Positions 49,719 to 57,235 of a stretch of DNA of 64,000 nucleotides are shown piece after piece. The notes beneath the pieces were generated by a model. It was not told the origin of the DNA. It searched no databases and worked only from the letters and a program-made list of their open reading frames with translations. The DNA comes from Myxococcales bacterium (GTDB lineage Bacteria; Myxococcota_A; Polyangia; Polyangiales; Polyangiaceae), in the NCBI GenBank assembly GCA_004193285.1, contig SECP01000016.1, positions 62,001 through 126,000 of the forward strand, in the 5' to 3' direction. Position numbers and translations under genes: made by a program. Position 1 is the stretch's first letter; every line of letters starts with the position of its first letter.

Positions 49719-52232
49719 GTGACCTCGGCTCCGCAGGGAAATAGCTCGTCGGCGCCGCCGCGTCCGCGGCGCCGCGTGGGCGTGCTCCTCGATGCGCTCT
49801 ACAACGAGTACGCGAGCCAGCTCGTCACGGCCTTCGAGTTCGAGGCGCGCGAGAGAGAGCTCGACCTCTATTGCTTCGCGGGCGGCGCGCTACATTCGCT
49901 GGCCGGTCACGAGCTCTCCCGCAACCGCTGCTACGACCTGGTTTCGTCGCGCTCGCTGGACGGCATCGTGGTGCTGAGCCTGACCGCCTCCAGCGAAGTG
50001 GTCGAGTCTTTCTTGGCCCGGTACCCCGGCCTGCCCAAGGTGACGGTCGGGCACATGGTTTCGGGTGTCCCGGCCGTCGCGGCCGACAACGCGGCCGGCA
50101 TGCGTGAAGCGGTCGTTCACCTGATCAGCGCGCATGGTCGGCGTCGGCTCGTGTTCTTGCGCGGCCCCGTGACGAACCAAGAAGCGCAGACTCGCTTTCA
50201 GGCTTACCGCGACGCGCTGCGCGACTTCGGTCTGGCCTACGATCCGCAGCTGGTGCTGCAGGGGGAATTCTCCGCGGACGCGGGGCGCCGCGCGATGGGC
50301 GATTTTTTGGACCGTCGCGTGGACTTCGACGCCGTAGTGGGCGCGAACGATTTCTCGACCCTGGGCGCGCTCTCGGAGCTCCGAGAGCGGGACATCAACG
50401 TCCCCCATCAAGTTGCGGTGATCGGCTTCGACGACGCGGACGAAGCGCGTGGCGCGACGCCGACGCTCAGCACCGTTAGGCAGCCGTACTTCGAGCTGGC
50501 GACCCACGCGCTCGATGCGCTAGCGCTGATGATGAACGGTAGCGCGGCGCCGGAGCGGCTGCTCCTCGGCTCGCGTCTGGTGCGCCGCCGCTCTTGCGGG
50601 TGCCTGTCGGACGGCGCCCCTTCCGACGCGCCGCCCTCGCTCAGCACCGTCTCCGAGCCTTTTCGGGACGCGTTCGAGCGGCTGCGTCCTTTGCTGGCGC
50701 GGGAGCTCGTCGCCTCGGCTCGGCGTGCGCGCGCCAACGCGGAGAGCGGCTTCGAGCACGGGCTGCTCGACGGCATCGGTGAAGCGCTCGATCACGTTTC
50801 GGATCGGCGCCTCATCGACCGGCTGGACCAAGTGCTTTCGCGCACCATCGAGGCGGGGGGTGACGTCGTCGCTTGGCAGACGACCCTCTCCGAGCTGCGG
50901 CGCAAGCTCTTGCCGGTCGTGCGGGGGGACGCCAAACGCTGGATGCGCCTGGAGGACGTGTGGCAGCGGCTGCGCGTGTTGATCGCCGACGCAGTCGATC
51001 GCGAGCAGCGCGCGCTGCGCACGGAGGCGGAGCGTTCGGCCAGCATCCTCACGGATACGAGCGAGTCCCTCATCACCTCCTTCGACGTGGAGAGCTTGCC
51101 CCGCTCCCTCGCGGATCGCTTGCCGGCGCTCGGCATCCGCAGCTGCTTCGTCGCCCTGTACGAGGGGTTCGGCGCGCCCGCGGAGAAGTCACGTTTGATC
51201 GTGGCCTACGACCGCAGCCGCTTGCAGGACCTGCCGCGAGGCGGCCTCGCTTTCGAAACCTTGGAGCTGGCGCCGCCGGGGCTCCTCGGTGCGCGTCGCC
51301 ATGCGATGGTGGTGGAGCCGCTGTTCTTCGAGAACGCGCAGCTCGGCTTCGCGCTGCTGGAGCTGGGGCCGCGCAGGCGCGTGGTCTACGAGCTGCTGCG
51401 CGAGCTCGTGAGCGCGGCCCTGCACGGGGCGGAGCTGTTGCGTCGAGTGGCGCACGAAGCGGCCGAGCGCGAGAAGGCCGAGAAGCAGCGGCTCGAGTCG
51501 GAGCTGTCCATCGCCACCCGCATCCAAACCTCGATTTTGCCGCGGGACCTGACCGTGCGAGGGCTCTCGATCGCGGCCACGATGCTGCCCGCCACCGAGG
51601 TCGGCGGCGACTACTACGACGTCCTTCCGACGCCGGACGGCTGCTGGATCGGCATCGGGGACGTCGCCGGCCATGGGCTGCGCTCCGGGCTCGTGATGAT
51701 GATGCTGCAGAGCATCGTTGCGTCGTTGGTGCGGCAGAGCCCGGACGCAGCGCCGCGCGAGGTGCTGCGCGTCGTCAACACGGTGCTCCACGACAACGTG
51801 CGAACGCGCCTCGAGCAAGACGAGCACGCTACGCTCAGCTTGATTCGCTACCGGGCGGATGGGCGGCTCACGTTCGCAGGCGCTCACGAGGACATGCTCG
51901 TGTACCGCGCGGCGAGCGAGCAGGTGGAGGCGGTACCGACGGTCGGCGCCTGGGTCGGAGCCACCCGCGACATCCAAGACGTGACTCAAGACAGCGAGCT
52001 CACGCTGTCGGACGGCGACGTGCTCTTGCTCTATACGGATGGCGTCATCGAGGCTCGCAGCGCGACCGGCGAGCATTTCGGCTCCGAGCGGCTCGCCAAG
52101 GAGCTCGCTCGCGTGGCTCGGGAGCCGGTCGACTCTCTGCGTGACGCTTTGTCCGCGGCGGTGCGCGGGTTCATGCACCAGCAGCAAGACGACATCGCGC
52201 TCTTGGTGGCCCGCTACCGGGCCCCGTCATGA
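49719..52232 (+). CDS. LacI/GalR-type sensor domain fused to a SpoIIE-type PP2C phosphatase
   Basis: 837 residues, GTG 49719. Residues about 18-285 form a type-1 periplasmic-binding-protein fold as in LacI regulators: RVGVLLDALYNEYASQLV, RSLDGIVVLS, GRRRLVFLRGP, AVVGANDFSTLGALSELRER, VAVIGFDDADEARGATPTLSTVRQP. There is no HTH and no signal peptide, so it senses a ligand in the cytoplasm. A helical and GAF-like region (to about 570) with a coiled coil (ERERKAEKQRLESELSIATR-like) leads to the SpoIIE phosphatase: ATEVGGDYYDV, GIGDVAGHGLRSGLV, LLLYTDGVIEARS, QQDDIALLV, with all metal-binding Asp. It likely controls an anti-anti-sigma partner according to a small ligand; no STAS or HPK gene is adjacent. 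The mutH start overlaps its stop. Confidence 0.9.
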   Translation: MTSAPQGNSSSAPPRPRRRVGVLLDALYNEYASQLVTAFEFEARERELDLYCFAGGALHSLAGHELSRNRCYDLVSSRSLDGIVVLSLTASSEVVESFLARYPGLPKVTVGHMVSGVPAVAADNAAGMREAVVHLISAHGRRRLVFLRGPVTNQEAQTRFQAYRDALRDFGLAYDPQLVLQGEFSADAGRRAMGDFLDRRVDFDAVVGANDFSTLGALSELRERDINVPHQVAVIGFDDADEARGATPTLSTVRQPYFELATHALDALALMMNGSAAPERLLLGSRLVRRRSCGCLSDGAPSDAPPSLSTVSEPFRDAFERLRPLLARELVASARRARANAESGFEHGLLDGIGEALDHVSDRRLIDRLDQVLSRTIEAGGDVVAWQTTLSELRRKLLPVVRGDAKRWMRLEDVWQRLRVLIADAVDREQRALRTEAERSASILTDTSESLITSFDVESLPRSLADRLPALGIRSCFVALYEGFGAPAEKSRLIVAYDRSRLQDLPRGGLAFETLELAPPGLLGARRHAMVVEPLFFENAQLGFALLELGPRRRVVYELLRELVSAALHGAELLRRVAHEAAEREKAEKQRLESELSIATRIQTSILPRDLTVRGLSIAATMLPATEVGGDYYDVLPTPDGCWIGIGDVAGHGLRSGLVMMMLQSIVASLVRQSPDAAPREVLRVVNTVLHDNVRTRLEQDEHATLSLIRYRADGRLTFAGAHEDMLVYRAASEQVEAVPTVGAWVGATRDIQDVTQDSELTLSDGDVLLLYTDGVIEARSATGEHFGSERLAKELARVAREPVDSLRDALSAAVRGFMHQQQDDIALLVARYRAPS

Positions 52233-52906
52233 CCGTGCCTCCTCCGCGCGACCAAGCAGAGCTGATTGCTCGCGCGGCGGAGCTGGCGGGGCTGCGGCTG
52301 GCGGACCTCGCCGCGCGCCTCGGCGCGCCGGTGCCGCCGGACTTGCGCCGCGCCAAGGGCTTCGTGGGTGGGCTCCTGGAGCGCGCGCTGGGGGCCACCG
52401 CCGGGTCGCGCGCGGTGCCGGACTTTCCGGAGCTGCACATCGAGCTCAAGACTTTGCCCGTCGATCGCGCTGGCTCACCGGTGGAGTCGACCTTCGTTTG
52501 CACCATTCCTCTCACGGAGATTGGGGAGGTGGAGTGGGCGGATTCGCGCGTGCGCCGCAAGCTGTCGCGGGTGCTCTGGGTGCCGGTCGAGGGCGAGCGC
52601 GCGATCGCGGTCGGTGAGCGCCGCATCGGCCAGGCCCTGCTCTATGAGCTCACGGTCGAAGACGAGGCGTTGCTGCGCGCGGATTGGGAGGAGCTCGCCG
52701 GCTACATCGGGCGCGGTCATGTCGAGGAGCTGCGCGGGCACCTCGGAAAGGTGCTGCAGATCCGGCCCAAAGCCGCTCACTCCCGCGCCCGCAGGCTGGG
52801 CTTCGATGCCGATGGCGCGCCCTTCGCGGCCCTACCGCGCGGCTTTTACCTGCGGCCGAGCTTCACCGGCGCGCTTTTGGCGCGTCACTTCGCCCTGCCG
52901 CGCTGA
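52229..52906 (+). CDS. mutH: MutH-like mismatch-repair endonuclease
   Basis: 225 residues, close to E. coli MutH (229), with similarity along the whole length: RRAKGFVGGLLERALGATAGS, DFPELHIELKTLPVD (catalytic D65, E72 and K74), VESTFVCTIPL, VRRKLSRVLWVPVEGER (Lys111), DWEELAGYIGRG, LQIRPKAAHS, LPRGFYLRPSFTGALLARHF. MutH nicks the unmethylated strand at hemimethylated GATC during repair and needs Dam, MutS and MutL; Sau3AI is a restriction relative but is longer. No dam or methyltransferase gene lies in the window. ATG 52229 overlaps the preceding stop (ATGA). Confidence 0.93.
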   Translation: MTVPPPRDQAELIARAAELAGLRLADLAARLGAPVPPDLRRAKGFVGGLLERALGATAGSRAVPDFPELHIELKTLPVDRAGSPVESTFVCTIPLTEIGEVEWADSRVRRKLSRVLWVPVEGERAIAVGERRIGQALLYELTVEDEALLRADWEELAGYIGRGHVEELRGHLGKVLQIRPKAAHSRARRLGFDADGAPFAALPRGFYLRPSFTGALLARHFALPR

Positions 52907-52912
52907 GCCAGC

Positions 52913-53761
52913 TCAGCCCGGAGCGCGCGCGATCGCGAAGTGCAGGTGGTCGTGGTGGTCGGCGTTGCTGTCCGGCGTGAGCAACTCTTGAAACAGGCGA
53001 AGCTGCGAAAAGCGGCACGCGAGGCGGTTGAGCAGCGGCGCGTCCGCGGCGCAGCCGTTCGTAAGCCCGCGTCGAAAGTCGCGAGCGACCACGTAGCTCG
53101 TGCCGTCGGCTGTCACCTCGTGAACGTCCAGCGCTAGGCCGTAGGCGTGCAAGCTGAGCCGGCCCACCCGCGCCATGCGGTACGAGTACGCGCCGGAGAA
53201 GCGAATCGCGCTGATGCCCAGGCCGCGTAGCTCGGGCGCGACGCGCGACAGGGCGAGCACCAACCGGCAATCGGAGACCATCGGGCCGGCGCCGACCGTC
53301 CAGTAGCGGACGCCACCTACCGGTCCTTCGACCTCGACCGGCGTTTGCACGCCGCGCTTGTCGTCTAGCGCTCGGAAAGTGACCCCAGCCGCCTGCAACT
53401 GCTCGAGGCATGCGTCGCCGCCAGGAAACTCCGCGGCGATCAGCTCGGGCGGCAGCGGGCGCGGCCGCCCGTCGGCGTAGGTGGGTACGCCCGGGGCGGC
53501 TGCGAAGCGGAGCGGGGACAGCGCGACCGGCTCCGGTTGGGGGACGTTGCCTCGCGTCGGCGCGGGGCCGGAGGAAGGCGCGCGCTCGACGCGCCTCGGT
53601 AGCGTTTTGGGCGGAAACTCGTACTGATTGTCAGCCGGTATGACCCAACCCGCGGCCCAACCGGGCGCGGGGGATTGAGCCTCACCGGCTTCGCGCGCGC
53701 ACCCGGGGAGCAGCGCGACGGGGAGCAGAGCGATGAGCAGGCGGCGTAGCACCGGGGTCAC
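52913..53761 (-). CDS. Extensin-like C-terminal domain lipoprotein (probable peptidoglycan hydrolase)
   Basis: 282 residues. Signal MTPVLRRLLIALLPVALLPGC with lipobox LPGC (Cys21), a Pro-rich linker to about 95, then an extensin-like C domain: CLEQLQAAGVTFRALDDKRG, LSLHAYGLALDVHEV (HxxxxAxD zinc ligands) and DSNADHHDHLHFAIA (second His pair). The fold is related to M15/LAS D,D-peptidases, so cell-wall trimming at the outer membrane or periplasm is likely. Convergent with mutH. Confidence 0.85.
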   Translation of the reverse strand: MTPVLRRLLIALLPVALLPGCAREAGEAQSPAPGWAAGWVIPADNQYEFPPKTLPRRVERAPSSGPAPTRGNVPQPEPVALSPLRFAAAPGVPTYADGRPRPLPPELIAAEFPGGDACLEQLQAAGVTFRALDDKRGVQTPVEVEGPVGGVRYWTVGAGPMVSDCRLVLALSRVAPELRGLGISAIRFSGAYSYRMARVGRLSLHAYGLALDVHEVTADGTSYVVARDFRRGLTNGCAADAPLLNRLACRFSQLRLFQELLTPDSNADHHDHLHFAIARAPG

Positions 53762-53809
53762 GCCGCGAATTTTGGCAACCCCCGCTCACGACAGCCAACA
53801 AAGCGGCGG

Positions 53810-54922
53810 CTATTCCTCGTCCGCCGCGCCCGGCTCGGCTGGTTTGCTGGGCCCGGCATGCCCGGATCCGCTCAAAAAGGGCTCGTGGGTGAGCTGGCGC
53901 AGCACCTCCGTCGCGTAGCCCCCAGCCGGCAGCGTGAAAGCGAGCACGAGGCCTTTCGCGTCGCGCTCGATAGCCAGATCGCCGAGCGGCGCGAACAGGT
54001 CCCGGCGCACGCCAGGCGCCTCGCGACCCAGGACGCCCAGCATCGCTTCAGTAAGGCCGAGCTCTGCGGTGAGGCGCTGCTCCAGCGCGAGGGCATCCGC
54101 GGCCGCGGGTCGGAGCTTCGGACCGATCATGGGGCCGGTGAGATGCAGGTCGCGCTTCTCCAGTCGCGGCTGCTCGGTCGCGACGTCTTCGACCCGGAAC
54201 ATCGCACCGGCGCCCTCCAACCGCACCACCTCGCCCGCGATCAGCTGACGCGCACCGAGGGCGAGCCGCGCCGTGAGGTAGCGGTTGAACAGCTCCGACT
54301 GCAAAACGCTGGGAAAGAGCTTCTGCTCGAAGCGACTCCGGCCCCGGCCGCCGCGAGCGAGCCAGGCGAGCGCGTCGCCCAAGTTACGACCGCCATGCCC
54401 GAACCGCTGCGCGCCGAAGTAGTTGGGCAAGCCGTCCTCGCGAAGCCGTGAGCAGATGGCGGTGGCTCGCTCCCAGGCGTCTTCGTGGACGCCCGAGAGC
54501 GTGATGGTGAAGCGATTGCCCAGGAGGTGACCGGTGCGCAGCTTGTTCTCGTGGCGGGTCACCTCCAGGATCTCCACCCCGGGTCCGAGAGCCAGCTCCT
54601 TGCTGAGCGTGGTCTTGCTGCTCACGCTGAGCCACTGGGTGGTGACTGCGTACTTGTCCTTCATCCCCGCGTAGCCCACGTCCCGCTCTTGCACGCCGGC
54701 GGCGCGGGCCAAGCGCTTGGCTAGCTCCGGTGTGGTGAGCAGTCGCTTCTTCACCAGCACGTACTGGTGCTCGCCCTTGCCGCTGGCGGCGTAGGCCGGC
54801 ACCTCGTCCACCCGAAAATCTTCGGGCTCGGGGCCGACGCGCCCGGAGGTAGGCGGCAGATCCGGGTAGGCAACGGGCGGCTCGTGCAGCGCTACCGCGC
54901 CGCGATCATCAGCGGTTTCCAA
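53810..54922 (-). CDS. truD: tRNA pseudouridine(13) synthase TruD
   Basis: 370 residues from TTG 54922, supported by GAGGA upstream; no ATG/GTG is available before the domain. TruD signatures: PEDFRVDEVPAY at the N-terminus, VGYAGMKDKYAVTTQWLSV with catalytic Asp, GNRFTITLSGV, LPNYFGAQRFGHGGRN, and the C-terminal LPAGGYATEVLRQLT. It modifies U13 in tRNA-Glu. Its start lies inside the end of the PP2C gene (14-bp overlap), so the two are co-expressed. Confidence 0.96.
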   Translation of the reverse strand: METADDRGAVALHEPPVAYPDLPPTSGRVGPEPEDFRVDEVPAYAASGKGEHQYVLVKKRLLTTPELAKRLARAAGVQERDVGYAGMKDKYAVTTQWLSVSSKTTLSKELALGPGVEILEVTRHENKLRTGHLLGNRFTITLSGVHEDAWERATAICSRLREDGLPNYFGAQRFGHGGRNLGDALAWLARGGRGRSRFEQKLFPSVLQSELFNRYLTARLALGARQLIAGEVVRLEGAGAMFRVEDVATEQPRLEKRDLHLTGPMIGPKLRPAAADALALEQRLTAELGLTEAMLGVLGREAPGVRRDLFAPLGDLAIERDAKGLVLAFTLPAGGYATEVLRQLTHEPFLSGSGHAGPSKPAEPGAADEE

Positions 54923-55895
54923 GCAAATCCTCGATGGCTTTCAGCAGGTCGTCGCTGGCGCTCACTGCGTCGGCCACGTCCAAGTCTTGTATACCCAAAA
55001 TCAGCAGCTCCGGCTCGGAGGACGCCTCGCCTTCCACGTTCGGCGGAGGCGGAACGCTGTCCGCCGGTAGCGCGGCCTTGTGCCCGCCCTGGCAGTCGAT
55101 GACGAGGGCCGCGATGTTGTCGGGCCCGCCGTTTTGCAGCGCGCGCTCGAGCAGCGCCTCGACCACGCTCCCGGCCGGCTCCGCGCGCGTGAGCAGCTCC
55201 GCGAGCTCCGTGGCCGACACCGGCCCGCTCAGGCCGTCCGAGCAAAGCAAGTACCGATCGCCCTCGACCACGGCATGCGAGCGGATGGAGACGCGGAGCT
55301 GGCCGTCCAGCCCGATGGCGCGGGTCACGATGTTCTTCGGCAGGCCTGCCAGCACCGCCTCGTTGATGTCAGGCCGTTGCTCCAGCACGTCCGTGAGCAG
55401 CGAGTGGTCCTGCGTGAGCAGCTCCAAATCTCCACTTCGCATGCGGTAACAGCGGCTGTCTCCCACGTGCGCGACGTGCATGAGGCCCGAGCGTGGTGAG
55501 AAGGACGCCGCCACCACCGTCGTGCCCATGCCTCGATGTTGCGGCGAGGTGCGCGCGATCTCCACGACGTCCCGATTGGCCTTGTGCACGGCGGAGGAGA
55601 GCCGCCTCGCGCCATTCGGGAGCCCGAGCCGATTGAACTCGGGCGCGTCGTGGGTCGCTCGGATGGTCGCGCCAAAGAAGTTTTCCATCGAGCGTGCAGC
55701 GAGCGCGCTGGCGACCTCGCCCGCGTTGTGCCCACCTGCGCCGTCGGCCACCACGAAGAGGCCCAGGTCCTCGCGCACCAGCGCCACGTCCTCGTTGTGC
55801 TGGCGCCGCTTGCCGATGTCAGTACGGCCGGCCGCTTTCAGGGTGAGCGCCGCTTGCGGGTGCGCGCCCGCTGCGGATCCGGTGGCTGCTGTCAT
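54909..55895 (-). CDS. PP2C-family Ser/Thr protein phosphatase (Stp1-like)
   Basis: 328 residues from ATG 55895; the open frame extends upstream but the domain starts here. PP2C motifs: KAAGRTDIGKRRQHNEDVAL, LFVVADGAGGHNAGEVAS, GMGTTVVAASF, MHVAHVGDSRCYRM, LLTQDHSLLTDVLE, YLLCSDGLSGPVSATELAEL, NGGPDNIAALVID. All metal-coordinating Asp are present. It counteracts Hanks-type kinases. The C-terminal 50 residues are acidic and probably regulatory. Divergent from the patatin gene. Confidence 0.95.
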   Translation of the reverse strand: MTAATGSAAGAHPQAALTLKAAGRTDIGKRRQHNEDVALVREDLGLFVVADGAGGHNAGEVASALAARSMENFFGATIRATHDAPEFNRLGLPNGARRLSSAVHKANRDVVEIARTSPQHRGMGTTVVAASFSPRSGLMHVAHVGDSRCYRMRSGDLELLTQDHSLLTDVLEQRPDINEAVLAGLPKNIVTRAIGLDGQLRVSIRSHAVVEGDRYLLCSDGLSGPVSATELAELLTRAEPAGSVVEALLERALQNGGPDNIAALVIDCQGGHKAALPADSVPPPPNVEGEASSEPELLILGIQDLDVADAVSASDDLLKAIEDLLGNR

Positions 55896-55991
55896 GCTCC
55901 AGCGCGGATTGTCGCAGCGCCGCGGACGCTTGGAAATGCTTTCCCGTGCCGTTTTTGGACTTGGGGCGGGGGATTGAGTCACAATCAAACG

Positions 55992-57206
55992 ATGCGCCCC
56001 CCTCGGCCGCCGACGGCTCTGGTGCTCTCCGGCGGCGGGACGCGCGGTGCGTACGAGGTCGGCGTCGTGGCCGGCATCTCGGAGGTGCTCGACACCGATC
56101 CCGGCTCGCCGGCTCTGTTCGATATTTTCTCCGGCACCTCCGTCGGCGCCATCAACGCCGCCTACTTCGCGGCCAACGCAGACGCTCACGATCACCGCGT
56201 CGAACGCCTCGTGGACACCTGGCAGAGCCTGCGCCTCAACGACCACGCGCGCGTCCGCCTGCTCGGCCTGACCCCGATGCCGGAGACGTTGTCGCGCTTC
56301 GCCAAGTCCACCATGCTCGGCAAATCCCTGCTGGATACGCGCGCGGTGGAGGTGCTGGTCCGCCGCACCGTGGACTGGGAGCGACTGCATCGCAACGTGG
56401 ACGCCGGCATCGTGCGTGCGCTCATGGTCGCCGCCCTGCACGTCGTCTCCGGTCGCACCACGATGTTCACGGAGGGCGCGCCCGGCGTCCACATCGCGGA
56501 CACGCGCGACGAGCGCCGCGTCACCGCCTTCGAGCGCATCACCGCCGACCACGTGCTCGCCTCTGCCGCCATTCCGCTTCTGTTTCCCACCCGCAAGCTA
56601 GGCGAGCACTACTATTGCGACGGGGGCCTGCGCTTCAACACACCCATCGCGCCCGCCATCCGCGCTGGCGCGGAGCGCCTCGTCGTGGTCTCCGTCCGCC
56701 ACGCGCGGTCCCTGCGCGAGGTCGCGGCGGTGGAGGCCGCCGACCACGCCGAGATGCAGAACCTCAGCCCGGTGTTCCTCGTCGGCAAGCTCCTCAACGC
56801 GCTGCTGCTGGACCCCGTTCAATACGACTTGCAGGTCCTGGACCGCGTCAATCAGATGATGGAGGTGCTCGAGGAGACGCTCTCTCCCGAGGATTTGGAG
56901 CGTTTTCATCGCGTTTGGGTGCGCCACCGCGGGAGCGCATACCGGCGCATCAAGACGCTCACCTTCACACCCTCTCGCGACCTCGGCCGCCTCGCCGCGG
57001 AGTACATGCGAAAGTCGGTCACCCTCAAGGACCTGAGCGGCATCGCTCGCTACCTTCTGGAGCGCGCCGCTCGTGACTCGGCCGAGGCCGAAGCAGACTG
57101 GGCCTCTTACATGCTCTTCGACGGCGGCTTCGCCCACGAGCTCATCGAGGTGGGCAAAGCCGACGCGCGCGCCCGCGCCGATGAAATCCGCGAGTTCTTC
57201 GCGTAG
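55992..57206 (+). CDS. Patatin-like phospholipase
   Basis: 404 residues from ATG 55992. Patatin motifs: oxyanion hole ALVLSGGGTRGAYEVGVV, nucleophile elbow FSGTSVGAINAAYF (GxSxG) and catalytic Asp in YYCDGGLRFNTP. The protein is cytoplasmic by sequence (no signal peptide). The C-terminal about 120 residues are helical (MMEVLEETLSPEDLERFHRV, AEYMRKSVTLKDL). Such enzymes hydrolyse phospholipid acyl esters. Neighbouring genes give no specific substrate. Confidence 0.94.
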   Translation: MRPPRPPTALVLSGGGTRGAYEVGVVAGISEVLDTDPGSPALFDIFSGTSVGAINAAYFAANADAHDHRVERLVDTWQSLRLNDHARVRLLGLTPMPETLSRFAKSTMLGKSLLDTRAVEVLVRRTVDWERLHRNVDAGIVRALMVAALHVVSGRTTMFTEGAPGVHIADTRDERRVTAFERITADHVLASAAIPLLFPTRKLGEHYYCDGGLRFNTPIAPAIRAGAERLVVVSVRHARSLREVAAVEAADHAEMQNLSPVFLVGKLLNALLLDPVQYDLQVLDRVNQMMEVLEETLSPEDLERFHRVWVRHRGSAYRRIKTLTFTPSRDLGRLAAEYMRKSVTLKDLSGIARYLLERAARDSAEAEADWASYMLFDGGFAHELIEVGKADARARADEIREFFA

Positions 57207-57235
57207 GCCAGCGCGCAGCTCAGGCGAGGTGAATC

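Noticed and set aside
52229..52906. Reading the MutH homologue as a Sau3AI-type restriction enzyme
   Set aside because: Length and end-to-end similarity fit MutH, and no methyltransferase gene is adjacent. Repurposing remains possible and is listed as a finding.
55896..56552. 219-residue N-terminal extension of the PP2C phosphatase
   Set aside because: The extension is antisense to the patatin gene; the phosphatase domain begins just after ATG 55895.
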